From positions 32,240,001 through 32,304,000 of the forward strand of contig CM114273.1 in the NCBI GenBank assembly GCA_050084515.1: a stretch of DNA of 64,000 nt. The letters run 5' to 3'. The stretch is from Blasia pusilla. Its lineage: Eukaryota > Marchantiophyta > Marchantiopsida > Blasiales. The notes under the pieces were generated by a model. That model did no database searches, was not told the origin of the DNA, and saw nothing but the letters and a program-made list of their open reading frames with translations. Of the stretch, positions 1-12,419 are shown piece by piece; within the stretch, counting starts at the first letter, position 1, and each line of letters begins with the position of its first letter. The position numbers and the translations under genes are program-made.

Positions 1-1351
1 ATAAATAAATAAATAATCTACCTCGTGTGAAAATGCGTCCCATTAATTGAATTTGATAACTTATGCATGAATCGCTTACCTATTACTCATACCTTATGAT
101 CGGGAGAGAGGCGGAAGAAGTGCTTGGCTCTAGAGCATTAAGCAGCTGGTGCGTGTCCCTAAGGCAAGTGCTACGAAGAGAAGGGATTTGCGAGAGAGAG
201 TGGGCATCACGCTCCCGAAGGTAAATTGCGAATCAGGAGAGCGAACGTGTGAGATGAGGACGAGAGAGAGAGAGAGCTCTCTCCCGTACGTAAATTGATT
301 CGAGTGTTTGTGCCGTAGTGAACGCCACGTAACTGTATCTTTTCTCGGGTGGATGCACACTTTTTAGGTGTCACTTTCGAAACATGTACGACTCAACCAC
401 CGATTTCAGCTCCGACGTGATCGACTAGTAGTACTGCAAGCCAGAACTCGGAGAAAATCTTTTTGCGGTACCATTGGGAAAACTATTGACTGACATTAAT
501 AAGAAATGAAATGAAATCTAGGTGAGAAGAGCTAAAAGCCGCCACCGACTGAAATCGGACTATCGAACTAGAAGCTCGAGATGCAACCGAGAGAAAGAGG
601 CAGAATCAATGCGATTGAGTGAATACTTCAAAAGTCCATCGTGAATCGTGATCGTGAACGTTCATGATCAAGTTCGAGTGAGCGCTCATGATAAGTCGGC
701 GAGAAAACACGGGCTCCTTTATGCGAGCTCGCCCTTGATTGCACGTCATCTGAAAATCCCGATAAAGGACTCCGCATATATGGCCAGCTTTCAGATGATA
801 CTGTTGCGATGGAGGCTTCGAAGCAGATGCAACAGAGAAGGTCCTGATTTCCGACCTTCCATTCCATGATAGGTAGGCCTAGGTCTCCTGTTCGATCACA
901 AGCTATAATTTTATTTGTCTGGATTATCTATTTCTTTAGGAGATTCACGATTAGAGAGAATCAGTCGCTTGGAAAGCAGACCTCACTGAAAAATGAATGC
1001 AGCGGATATTTTGCAATCTTTTGACAGATCTACTTTAAAGAAAGCATTTTCTAGTCAGAAGCCGGTGGGCATGTGCAGTTCAACTTGAAGTTCAGGTTTT
1101 TAGGAAAAAAAAACTTTCGAGTCCTTGTAGAAACAGGATTGCCAGGGCTGTGTGGATTCTCGCTAGATATAGATCGATCGATGCCTGTTCTCACAGATTC
1201 ACCTATAGATACGTCTCGAGATTCGTATTCAAAAGCTGACTTGTTTGCTCTAGAGGGTGGTGGCAATGTAGCAAGCTGCTCGATTCACTGTAGAGCAGCT
1301 GAACACAACTCATTCGCCCGAATGCTGCGCTTCTCGATTGTCTACTGGGTG
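1..1351. other. 5' flank of the P450 gene, no gene seen
   Basis: Starts in a short AT-rich run (ATAA repeats at 1-16), followed by mixed-composition DNA with a GA-rich patch near 264-276. Several small open frames occur on both strands, but none shows a recognisable domain or is supported by splice signals. I see no RNA gene or repeat. The part nearest the P450 probably holds its promoter. Confidence 0.4.
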
Positions 1352-1359
1352 CTATAAAG
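1352..1359 (+). promoter_or_regulatory. Candidate TATA box of the P450 gene
   Basis: CTATAAAG lies about 185 bases upstream of the ATG at 1540. That spacing would give a 5' UTR of about 150 bases. The assignment rests on sequence match and position only. Confidence 0.45.
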
Positions 1360-1539
1360 TGTGCAGCACTCCATGCTATGCGCTGCAACGCCCACCGACT
1401 CCCGAGCATCGAATGCTGGTCGCCACCGTAACAATCACGAAGTGGGCAGGGCCGTGAAGGAAGAGCCACAAATTTTACTCCTCTGGTCCTTCATCTGATT
1501 TCCCAGGGGTCGTGAATTCTCGCCAGCTCGACGAGATCG

Positions 1540-4500
1540 ATGGCCACCGGAATGGCAGCACTGGAATTGGCACCGTGGGAGTTATTGACAACTTTGCGAG
1601 CGAGTCCGTTAGGAACAGCAGCCGCCGCGCTGGTCTTCATGACAGCTTTGCTGACAGTGGGAATGCCGAATTACGGGCAATGGCTGTGGGCGACGATGGT
1701 GGTGTGGCTGGAGGGCGGCAAGCCGCTGCCTCCGGGCAGCATGGGTATGCCGTACTTGGGTGAAACGGAGGAGTACACTCGCATCCACAGCGATTGGAAG
1801 AACCCCGACGCATGGTACGACGCGCGGCGCAAGAAATTCGGCAACGTTTTCAAGACGCACATTTTGGGCAGCCCCACGGTGGTCGTCTTGGGCGCGGAGG
1901 GCAACAAATTCGTCCTCCAAAATGGCAAGAAGTTCTTCGCAAACAACTGGCCCATCGGCGTTCGCACTGTCCTGGGGGACAACGCCATCGCTGTGACCTC
2001 CGGTGAACAGCACAAAAAGCTGCGACGCGCGGCCGCTCAGTTCATCGGTCTCGAGGCGCTGCGCCGCCATGTGAGTCGCCTGGAGGCTTCCTGTGTCAAG
2101 CATCTGGATCGGTACTGGGAAGGGAAGGATGAAGTGAAGGTCTATGAGAGCAGCAGTACTCTGGCATTCAACGCCGCGTCGGATCTGTTTATGAACTTGG
2201 ATTCCGAGGTCGACAGGAAGCGCTTTCTGGAGCTTTACGACATCATGACTCCCGGCATGTTCACCCAGCCGATCGACCTGCCGTGGACGGCGTTCGGGAG
2301 GGCCAAGAGGGCGAGGAAGGAGGCGATGGAGATCGTTGGGAATGAGATTCGGCGCAGGAGGAGGGCCCTGGTGGAGAAGACGACGGAGCTGTCTGCCACA
2401 AATCTTGGCGCGTCCAAGGATATCATGGACTTTCTGCTGGTTTGGGACGGGCAGGATGCAGGATATGCTTACGCGCCGGCGTCTGATGCGGAGATTTCCG
2501 ACAACATGATTCAGCTCCTCCAAGCCGGTCATGATACCACTGCCAGTGCTCTCACCACTCTGATCCAACATCTCATTTCTAATCCCGATGTTCACGAAAA
2601 GCTCCGCGAAGGTCAGTACTACCACGATCCACTGGCCCAGCGCTGCTCGAAATACTATCTATATTCGTCTGTGATTTTCAGGATCTGATAGCATAGCGTG
2701 TTTCTACTAGCAATTTCCCTGCATTGAAAGAAGTTAGGAAAATCGTATGTCGCATATTCCCATATATTCACAATGCATAAAATTACGGTTTGAACCTTTC
2801 TTGTGTACGCATGGGTTCTTGTGTTTATTTCTTTCAGGTTTTATTACTTCAATTTCTTTGTAGGGTTATCCCATAGGCCGACTTGTCTTTTCGGTTTGAA
2901 TTTTTTACTGATTTGTCTCTCAAAGAACGCTCTTCAAAGATTAGACAAGCCGATAACGATTCAATCGATTCCCAAAGCCTGATCCTTTCTTTGTTTAGGA
3001 TATCCCCATTTATTTGTGCTCTTCCTTATCCGTGAAATTCTAGCTCGCTGACTTTCTTTTCATGAAGATTGCTGCATAAACTAAAATTTAAAGATGTAAA
3101 GTAGATCACAACCAACCCGTTGATTCTTAAAGCCCGATCAGGATTGCGTACTTCTTGTGACAGTTTAGACATTTCAATCGCGGATAGTTATAATGCCACA
3201 GCGTCAGGACCAGCAGTCATATTGTCCATTCTCCGTCTGTTAACTTATGCAGTCGATTGCGAGCTCCAGTTGACGTTGATCATATGTATGGTCTCCGAAC
3301 TTCAGTCAATGCAATCCCTTTGTTTTCCTTCATGCACAGAATGTAGGAGGATGTCGGATTCAAAAGCCCCGGGAGAATCGTTGACTATGGCGGATGTGAA
3401 GAGCATGAATTACATGCGGAATGTAATCCTCGAAGGTCTTCGTACAACTCCAGCATTGCCGGGGCTTTCAAGAAAGCTACTGCGAATGTGTCCTACCAAG
3501 GATACACCATACCCAAAGGCTGGACGGTACGTACTTGCGCCCTAGACAAGGTCTCTCGAAAGAAATCGTATCTACTTATACTATTATACTTGTTGGTGTC
3601 CAAGGAGACCAAATACTATGATAGTTTTCAATTCCCTCTAATCCCATCCTTAACATAATTAATGGTTATAGTTAACGAGTTTTTTCAATTTTCTACTCGT
3701 TTTTTCTTTGATAAAGTGGATATTCCACTTTCATTCCAATTTGCATTCTAATTTGGAATGAATGAAAAAAGGAAGAAAAAGGAAAGTGAGATTAAATAAT
3801 TTTACACCTAAAAATAATATTATTCCTAAAACGTAAAATTTTTAAAATAAAATAAAATTTTAAAATGAAAAATATTAAACTAAGATACGTGTGTGTAGCT
3901 AGTGTGCTGTCCGTTAGTCGGTGACTGTTCAAAACTAAAAGTTTCCCGGCCCCCTCCTCTGTTGTATTCCCAAACTCGAACTCATTATTTAGACTCGGCC
4001 TTCAGACCACTGTTTGTCATCGAAATCTGGGTTCATACTTCCTGACAGAGGCGAAGTTAGAGAGATGGGATTCTCGCGTGAGCCACGCTTTCAATAATGC
4101 TGATTCACAAAGCCACAGTTTCAACCGGGTCGACGTCGACTTGGACTCTGCGGATGATCGATTAGATTACAACAGACTGCTCCAGTCCACTGGTTAGTCC
4201 ACTGGTTAGTGAGAACAAGAAGTTCAGGGAAAATGGTGGTCTAAATCCAGAAGTTACTTCAACAGCGTGATGGTAACGTGTGAGCTGTACTTGAATTTTT
4301 GTTGTCTTTCGAAACACGGATGAGAATTCCCCGACTTCCTGAGATATTGAGACTGTCTTTACGGATGTCTGCTCGCAGGTGCATTACTCCCCGAGGCAGA
4401 CGCTTATCGATGGGAATTACTACGAAAATCCTCGCGAGTTCAACCCGGACCGATTCAAAGAAGCTCGCCACGATCCTTACTCCTTCATACCATTCGGTCA

Positions 4501-4678
4501 GGGCTGGAGAATGTGTCCCGGCAGCGACCTTGCAAGGCTCGAAATGCACTTGTTCCTCTACCACCTCCTGCTCAGATATGACTTGGATCTCGTCAATCCG
4601 GATGAACCGTATAAAATGTATTTCTTCCCCACCCCCCGAGACGGATTGCCCGTCAGAGTCCGACCCATCGGCGCATGA
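1540..4678 (+). CDS. Cytochrome P450, CYP85 clan, CYP716-like; one-base frameshift in exon 2
   Basis: Membrane-anchored haem monooxygenase; relatives oxidise triterpenoid or other terpenoid skeletons at the ER. Three exons: 1540-2611, 3340-3526 and 4379-4678, all with GT-AG introns. The start at 1540 gives a hydrophobic N-terminal anchor, then a proline-rich hinge (LPPGSMGMPYLGET). Seen motifs: I-helix AGHDTT (residues 329-334), K-helix ExxR in ILEGLR, a PERF-like FNPDRF, and haem loop FGQGWRMCPG with the cysteine codon at 4514-4516. Exon 2 is one base short: both splice phases need 188 nt and it has 187. After the CCGGGG run at 3459-3464 the conserved reading continues in the -1 frame (AFKKATANVSYQGYTIPKGW). 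So either a base was lost in the genome or the assembly is wrong there. With that base the protein would be about 519 aa, normal for the family. The substrate cannot be told from sequence. Confidence 0.85.
2612..3339 (+). other. P450 intron 1
   Basis: Donor GTCAGT follows ...CGC GAA G (phase 1); the acceptor is TGCACAG before AATGTAGG. The interior is T-rich with no gene seen. Open frames that run into exon 2 from this intron are not coding. Confidence 0.75.
3527..4378 (+). other. P450 intron 2
   Basis: Donor GTACGT follows TGG ACG (phase 0); acceptor GCTCGCAG precedes GTG CAT TAC. The part from about 3600 to 3900 is very AT-rich. A short direct duplication (tccactggttagt) sits at 4184-4208. 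No other feature seen. Confidence 0.75.
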
Positions 4679-6150
4679 ACCTTTAAAACCTCAAAATCTC
4701 GACGTTCTTCAAGTCGGAGCGGCGAAAATAAGATCGAGTACCGGAGCTCCGATCTATCGTCGCTACTCACTACGAGACTTCCCCAGGGAGGGCTCAAGCT
4801 CCATAATCTATCTGTACAGGGTCGCGCGAGGCGAGATCGATCGTAGGTAAACAGGTATCGAAAACAAGAGAAAACTCGATGGTGGTTGTCAATCGTTGCG
4901 AATTCGGCGTGCTCTATACGGATAGTTATGGTCCCCCGAGGGAAGGATCGTCGTCGGTTGAGGGACGAACGGTAAGGGAGCGGCCCGCCAACGGAACAGT
5001 AAGAACGAGAGCCGGGTCCCAAGGAAATTCCCCGGGACCCCTGTAGACGCTGATTAGCTGGTGAGAGTCGGCTAGCCATCTGCATTAATGGTACTATCGA
5101 CGGGAGGCCACGGATAAGTACGGGAAGACTGCGAAGGCAGCCGAGCCGAGTGACAGCCGATCGACGATTACAGAGAACGGTGAGATGTGGAGCCGATCGA
5201 CGATCGCCGATTGCCGATTCAGGGCATCTACTGTCGAGAGAGCTCCTCTTGGAGTGCGGACTGGCCATCCATGCAAGTCAGGAGGTATGCCGACGTATTC
5301 AGCGGCTGGATATCCTCCGCCACTTTAGAGCTCATTTTGGAATTTCTTGACGTACCACATCCACTTAATTGGGAAAGAGCGTAGTTTCCTTATTTAGTCT
5401 CGACAGAATTTTCTCGCACAGATTCGAAGGTCTTTGTTTTAAAAGGGTATATGCTATTTATTTCATAGGTAGAGGAGGAATAAATTCTATTGCATATATG
5501 TATATAGATGAATAACAGATTCTATCCAATTTTTATCTATGCATGGTTTATACTCTTAATCCTCACTTAGATGCTTTTCCACCTCCACTAGAAGAGCTCA
5601 CAACCACCAATTATGATATCCAAAACATATCTAAGCAATGAGAAAACTTGCTGATGCGAGCATGCTCTTATAGTTTTGCAATATTTTAGAAACATTTCAT
5701 TGTTTATCTTTATGGTCCCTACGAGTTATCCGTGGGTTTTTTTCTCCTTCTAACCAATCCACGTGTTCTATACACATGTGTGATAATTAAATTTTCTCCA
5801 CCCCTTTATTACATGTGTGCTATGGTGCAACTCTATATCAAAAGTACTAGCCGTGCATCAATAGCCCGTGTAAAAAATCTCCCTATATTGGTAAATGTAT
5901 CATACTATTTGTTAATTAGGAAATATAAATTGTTAGAATGAGATTGAATTTTGTGCTTAGATTTTTGCTCAGGGAATTTTTGTAGACAATCCTTAGAATA
6001 GTTGCAAATTGAATTTAGTTATTCAAACCACTTGTTAGTTAGCATGCATGTGCAAGACATGAAATATAATTCTTGTTCAAGTAATTTAAGGATAATATTC
6101 AATTCTCCAGTAATTTCTTTCATCTCCCAATCCATTGATTTTTCTAATTT
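4679..6150. other. 3' flank of the P450 gene
   Basis: From 4680 to about 5380 the sequence is GC-balanced with CGATCG-rich patches, then it turns AT-rich. A 236-codon open frame on the minus strand (4558-5268) overlaps the P450 exon and has no recognisable domain, so I do not call it. From 5400 to 6150 I see only AT-rich DNA. Confidence 0.4.
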
Positions 6151-6390
6151 TAAAATGTTAGTAACTGAAATAACCTCATTCTTCAATAAATGTTAAAATA
6201 ATACCTCACTCCTTCATAAAGTTTGAAATAACACAAGATTCCTCAACGGAGGTTGAAATAATACCCCACTCTTGCATAAAGTTTGAAATAATAACTCACT
6301 CCTCAACAAAGGTTGAAATAACATCCCACTCTTCTACAAAGATTGAAGTAATATCCACTACTTCTTAAAAATAACACCCATTCTTCATTT
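6151..6390 (+). repeat. 30-bp minisatellite, about 7-8 degenerate units
   Basis: Six units stand in exact 30-base register from 6181 to 6360 (starts 6181, 6211, 6241, 6271, 6301, 6331). Each unit has a core close to cnwyahaaagkttgaaataa followed by an ACCCCACTC-like tail. Weaker units flank the block at 6151-6180 and 6361-6390. There is no length variation between units. Confidence 0.8.
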
Positions 6391-7230
6391 ATTAAACCAC
6401 TTCTCCTCTCCCAAAATTAGAAATTATTTTCTCTCTCCAAAAGACTTAGTATCAATCTTGAATAAAGAGATAAAATAGTATCCTTGTTTACTAATTTTTC
6501 TTACTTTGCGTATTCAATTACCAATAATAATGTAGATAAGTTGATATATGAGACTGAGAGTCTCAAAGTTTTATTATGTAAATGTTGTAATCTCCTAAGA
6601 TCCACTATGCTTACATCTAAGAGTTTATTGAGAAATGATGATTTTATTTTGGTTAATGACCCTTGATCCATGCTCTCTCAATTATAATGTAATGTGATAT
6701 TTTTTGGTAGGTTTTTTTATATCACAATGTCACGAAAGATCAATCTCCTCTATTAACCAAAGAACGAGAATGAAAAAATTGAAGGATGAAAGATCTATGC
6801 TTGAAAGGATGGGTATATCTTGGATACCATGGAAAGATGGTGAGTTCACTTTTTGGGATCAAAGAATAATTGAAGTTGTAGACAAGGATATGGAAGATTG
6901 TGTCATTGCAATATGTTGGAAGATATGAGTAAGGAAGTTTATTTGATAGTCACATGGACTAAGAAGGGAGCTTTTGATCATGATATTCAATGCTAGGGTA
7001 TGAGAGAGAAAAATATTAGGGATAACACCATGGATATCAATAACCTAACGATGGGCCTTGAGGCTAATAAAGCTATGAACGGTAAGTCCGTTGATATTCT
7101 ACAATTATTTGTGGAGGAAAGTTCTAGGGGATCTAACACTTCTCCCTCCTTATGTGGGCTCTTTGGGCATGGGTTTAGACTTGGTGTTTCACCTTGTTGT
7201 TTTTTTTTTTGGTTTTGTTTTGGGGGAGGG
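6391..7230. other. AT-rich DNA with small decayed open frames
   Basis: Open frames at 6704-6928 and 7000-7305 have protein-like composition (charged, with WIPWKDGEFTFWD in the first). They have no family I recognise and no splice context. They may be relics of a mobile-element gene. Nothing else is seen here. Confidence 0.25.
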
Positions 7231-7530
7231 CAAGGTTGCACGGAAACAAACATGCCCAATAGGTTCCCCGCCAGGGTTTTTTTTGGCATCGCGATGGCCC
7301 CCTAAGACTCGGGACATGGGAACAGGTGCGGGCTTGGCAGGGTAGGGAACCTAGGGATCGAACAGGTATGCGGGCTATGAGCCCTTTCCTAGCCCACACG
7401 CGGCCCAAACAAGCCTGCCCCAAGCCAGCACAAGGCCCGAGGCTAGGATTGCAAGGCGGATTGAGGCCGGTAGCCAAGCTTGCACTCAGGGCTGAAGGCC
7501 CGTAGGTCTAGAACAGCGGTGCAAGTTAAA
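7231..7530. repeat. GC-rich dispersed repeat, related to the one at 56121-56608
   Basis: A GC-rich island in AT-rich DNA. It opens with AAGGTTGCACGGAAACAAAC at about 7233, nearly the same as the start of the element at 56121. The interior has repeated GGGC / GCCC words. The far end is unclear: a weak TGCAAGTT lies near 7519. Confidence 0.4.
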
Positions 7531-9359
7531 AATGGGGGGGTTGTTGTTGCATAGGCGTTTCTGATGTGAAAGCTTCAAAATTAATGAATCCCTTCTATCC
7601 AATCTACTCGAAAAGCAAGACTAGGGGATTGGGGAGGTTCATGAAAGAGTTGAAACTAGACTATCATAGAAAAAATTTCCTTCCCTTAGAAAGGAAACTC
7701 ATTCCAAATCATCTATTATCTTTCCCTTAAAATTTTAGAATATACAATAATGAAAATAAGAAAGTTCTCACAAAGCTAAGAAGATGCAAAAAGTGATGTT
7801 TGTACGATAACTCTAAGAGTATACACATCATAAAACTATGTGAACGGTTAATCTTTTGATATAGTTGAAGCATTCAAATGCATCAAATGATGTTTCATTA
7901 ACTCTGACGCTATGTGTGGACGAGGGTTAGGTTGAGAATGTGGATATTGAATGCAACCAACTGACCGTGCGAGCTCAAATATTTGCGCAAACCTGACGTA
8001 TGTGATCTCAATAAACTCTAAAGTGTGTTTAGGTTCGGAAGAGAAACATCTCCGGGACTCAAAATCCCAATTAATAAAATGTTATAAAATGTTCTGGGTA
8101 TGAAGATCCCCATACACTAATTTGTGGTTATGGAAATATGCAAGAGTCTCAAGGAGGGCGAGGGAAATATTAGCCCTTCTCATCATGAACACCTTATATT
8201 GGTCAAAATGAGGATTTCTCAACTAAACTCTAGAAGTGATTATCAACTTGGCGTACTTTCCACCTCGATCAACAAAAAATTGTCTTTTAATTGGGTCAAG
8301 GAATTGAGTCACTAATCTATCCTCTAAGTTGGATTCAATCCATATTGTAGAGTTCTCTCAATTAATCCATTTCCAAAATATATTCCCTGAAGCCAACACA
8401 TTTTGGTAGACTATCCGCCACGGATTATTCTCTCAATTTCGGAAAGATTCATCGATGGATTTAGCTATCTCCACCAACTTCCTCACAAAATTCTAAAATG
8501 CATCCTAGCTTCCTTAAGTATATTTAAGATCGATCTAAGACCAAAGTCTTATGAAAATCTAACATGTCCACTCATATCAAATTTGGGCATTACACCGCCC
8601 AAGGCCCTCCCTCTCATTTATCCTTGACTTTCATCATTTATTCTTACAGAAACTAACTCTTACCTAAAGGGGGTTGAGTTGCGAGTGTTTGGATTTCGAC
8701 TTCCTCATCTCAAGAATCTCCTATGCTCTTCCACTAACATACCAAAAATTCTGTTAGTCACTTATTTTCTATTAATGCATTCAATGTTTTTAAATTTTGA
8801 TTAAAAATAAGATGAAAAAATTGAGTAGTTACCTTCAAAAAATAAAACATAATAATATGAGATCACTTCTTTCAAAATAACAAGGATTTTGGATAAAAAA
8901 AATGAGCGCATGCATGTAAGCGTATGTAATTGAATCCATGGCTACAAAATAGCCATAACTCAAACACCCGCAATCATCACTACCACAACATACATCCGTA
9001 AAAAATGTGGATGTCTTCCTTTATCACTTTCCACTTGAAGTACCTAGGGAGCCGTTGAAAATAACGAACCCTCCCTATAATGACTTCTAGGAAAACGCTA
9101 GAGGTAGAGATGAGAGAGATGGAAATGACACCATAGGCCCCACATGTAGGGGGGGGAGGGGGGGGAGGAGGAGGAGGGGGATAGTTTTGGGTGCAGCCCA
9201 TACATGCAAGCTAGTGCCCAACACGATGTGTTTGGATGGTCTAAAGCTTGCCTCTACATGAGAAACTTCCTAAACTAGTTGATTTTGCAACATGCACATG
9301 TAATAGCTTCACATCAAATTGGGTAAGGGCTTAGTGGAAGGATATAAAAACATGTGGGA
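7531..9359. other. AT-rich intergenic DNA; G-rich tract at 9151-9180
   Basis: No gene, RNA gene or clear repeat copy seen. The only notable feature is an almost pure purine tract of G runs and GGA words near 9151-9180, which makes a proline-rich antisense open frame of no significance. Confidence 0.4.
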
Positions 9360-10730
9360 TGCATATTGTAGGCAATCAATAGGTCTTGTTATAGAGAATG
9401 CTTTTGATGATGATGCCCGAAGGCATAAGCTTATGTTTGAGGATTATATGGGTAGAGGACCATATGGAGGTCATATTTGCATTGGTTTGAATTAGGCTGG
9501 GTGGGGATTCATTGTAAATTAATATCCTAATGGGGATTATGGAGGGTTTGGTGATCGAGATCCTCATTGTGAGAAGAAATTTATAAACCAATTGAGTAGA
9601 GCAAACCATCCTATAATTTTAGGTCCTTACATAGCATCTTTCAAACATGTCGTAATTTTTTATAACCTTTATACAAACATGAAACATCATCTAACATTTG
9701 ATGATACAAGAGGAAGGGATAGACAAAATTGGGGTTGTGCCCTGAGCGTTGCAAGTAGGGGAGTGCAAGCTTATCTTCATAACTTGCAAGCACGATATCA
9801 ATGTGTGTTGATTACATTGATATTTTTCCCCATGATTTCGTGAAGCATGATTTTTGGACACTTTATCCGAAAAGCACATCAATTCTACAACCGTGGAGGT
9901 TGTAGTTGAACTTACATAGCCGCATAAACTTTGGAAAAAAACATGATTAATATGCAAGAATTCCATGATGTAAATATGTCATGTCACTATGCTCTCCAAT
10001 TGATTTATCTCGTTAGAGATAGATATCCTTCTCTTCTTGTTCCTCTTCAACTAACAAAATCTAATTGTTGTGAGATCTTCTTTTCTAAAGTTGGATGGGA
10101 TGGCAAGTCATGAGTGGAATTATGATTTTTTTAATTATTGTGGATTCAATCTTGGATTTGAACAAAATTTTCATATTAGAGCATGGTATAGAAGGGTTGA
10201 AATTGGGAAGGGTTCACAAGAAAATGGAGCATATCCAACATGACTTACGTCCTCTCTTTCCTTGCCAATTACCAATGATATTGGACGATTATAGCTATGT
10301 CTCCATATGTGTTCTTGTGGTGAATGCCTTAAAGCAGGGTTTGTGGGCGGGATAAAATCTCTGCATCAAATTAGATCGAGATGATTCCACATGTAGGAGA
10401 AGTTGATACAAAGTGGTGGAATACAACTTGGGTGATAGAGGTCCAAATCTGGACAAAATTATGTCATTCCATATGGAACATGAAATTTGAACTAGATGAA
10501 GAAGCATAACTAGAAGATGAAGCTACACCTCTTTGGGCTTTAGAACTCGGAAGATCAAGCTTTCCTTGTCCGAATCGAGATGGGAATGGAGACGACTTAG
10601 ACCTCATGGTTAGTGCATTGTGATACTAGTTGTACGTTACCTCGAGATGATAACATGCTAGATGATGGATTGAATGATGTAGATATTGTTTGGAATGAAG
10701 CTAGTCATGCGTGTTTTTTGAGGAATTAAT
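9360..10730 (+). pseudogene. Decayed protein-coding relic of unknown family
   Basis: Reading + strand frames from 9360 gives long protein-like stretches broken by stops and frame changes. Examples are a glycine-rich part around 9430-9560, DTRGRDRQNWGCALSVASRG at about 9700-9760, and a part around 9960-10110 with ALQLIYLVRDRYPSLLVPLQ then CCEIFFSKVGWDGK. The second block continues in another frame with EWNYDFFNYCGFNLGFEQNF. The composition resembles a mobile-element or lineage-specific gene, but I do not recognise it. No start codon, splice sites or ends can be fixed. Confidence 0.35.
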
Positions 10731-12400
10731 GTCTTCTTAACTTTAGAATAGGCCAAAGAGAATTAAAAAAAAAAAACTCTTGTAGTGACATTTGACATTT
10801 AAAAATCCAATCTTATTAGTTAACTTTTGAGAAATCCTTCTCTTTCAAAAATAGAATGAAAAGGGTACAACATATAGGGAAGGTGAATCTTAGGTGATCC
10901 ACGGATTCAATTCATTGGAATAGTTTTATGGAGAATAGAGATTATAAAAGTGAGAAGATCATTATGGATATTAATGTTATATTTGCATAAGGTCCTACTG
11001 TTTTTCGACCATGCAGATCCACTCAAGCCTGATTGGCTGCAAAAGAAAGGAAAAAGAAAAGGTAAGACATTGAGGCCTAGAGACATTACAAAGGTATCTA
11101 TTCTTAGTGGATGTGATGAAATTATTTGGATATGAAGATTTAAGAAAATTAGGAGGAAATATGGAGCCAAATTTGCTCAATCTAGACATGAAGTGGATTT
11201 GTTAGATAGGCTTGCCCCTTTGAATGAAATTGGCCAATATATATGCCAAGTCCTCTGTAATTGGGTATAAGCCAGTAGGAAATAGCAAGAACAAGTTTAA
11301 AGATAATGAGATAGATACTTGATGCATTGATATTGAGATGGTAGTGAGCTTGGTGACTATGGGAGTTACAAGATGGAGTTTGCCGAGTATGTGGACTTTA
11401 GATGAAAATGATAAAGTCCCTTGATAAATTCTTAGAGGAGAACCCTACCTCAAAGACATGATGTTCTCCTTGGTTTATAACTCGCACATAGTTTTTCTAT
11501 TGTATAGATTTTTCATAAAGGTCTTAAGATTGTGAATTCCATTAGATTGAGTTGTTAGATAAATCAAGGTCCAAATTCCATTGAGCGAAGTTTTAGGATG
11601 AGTGTTGATGTGGGGTTGTGGATATTATTTTAGATGTATTGGCAATTCATAATTTTCTCCGCAAATTTTTATTTTGTTACAAATTTGTTTTCAAGCAAGG
11701 GGTTGAAATATACAATTGTCACTTCTAAGAAAGGGGCTTTAATATGTTGGTGTTTATGTAAGAAGGTATTTTAGTATTAGGGGGAAAAATTAGGGGTGGT
11801 TAAATAGGGTCTTGCAAGCATATGGTATAGAGTACATATGTATAGTGAAGTCCCTCAGCCAATTAGTACTTGGATGACGAGACCAAAGTTGAGCTACAAG
11901 CCTTCATGGTCTCCCCAACCATATAATTTATCTAGATTGGTGGTTGGTCTTTCAATCCCTCGAAGATGGCTCGCTTCCCAGGTCCTCGCTAGCGTGAGCA
12001 TTGTAGGCTTAGCGAATTTCAATGGGGGGACGCATCATGCGGGAGAAAGGAATATGTGGAAAAATATATGGACGTACATAAATTTGTACACACGTACTCT
12101 CATCCGCGTGGTTGCAAACTTGTTGACCATCTAGAGTACTTGCATGAACCTATCTTGTGTGTATGGACATACATTGACACACCCTAATGTATTATTAGAT
12201 CTAGAGGAATATAATTCATCAAATTTATGGATTATTCTTATCATCCTAAATAATATTCTTAAGAAGTGAAAGGATGGTTGCATTGGTTGGAGATTCTCCA
12301 AACTTTGAATAGTTTGTTCTTAAATTTTATTTTTCCCGAAATTTTTTGAGGTAAGTGAAGTGACGGAAATCTTGAAGTTCTTGGATGAGGCCCTTTTGAA
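10731..12400. other. AT-rich intergenic DNA
   Basis: Contains scattered short open frames such as 11838-12134, with no recognisable domain. No RNA gene or tandem repeat seen. The LINE ORF that follows must have its 5' boundary near the end of this stretch. Confidence 0.35.
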
Positions 12401-12419
12401 AGACGTGGAATGACTTCAT

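Noticed and set aside
1609-2625. 338-codon open frame on the minus strand
   Set aside because: It is antisense to P450 exon 1, which has clear P450 motifs and correct splice sites.
4558-5268. 236-codon open frame on the minus strand
   Set aside because: It overlaps the conserved last P450 exon on the other strand, has an arginine/serine-rich composition typical of antisense frames, and shows no domain.
8980-9201. Proline-rich protein on the minus strand
   Set aside because: The proline run is only the antisense of a G-rich tract at 9151-9180.
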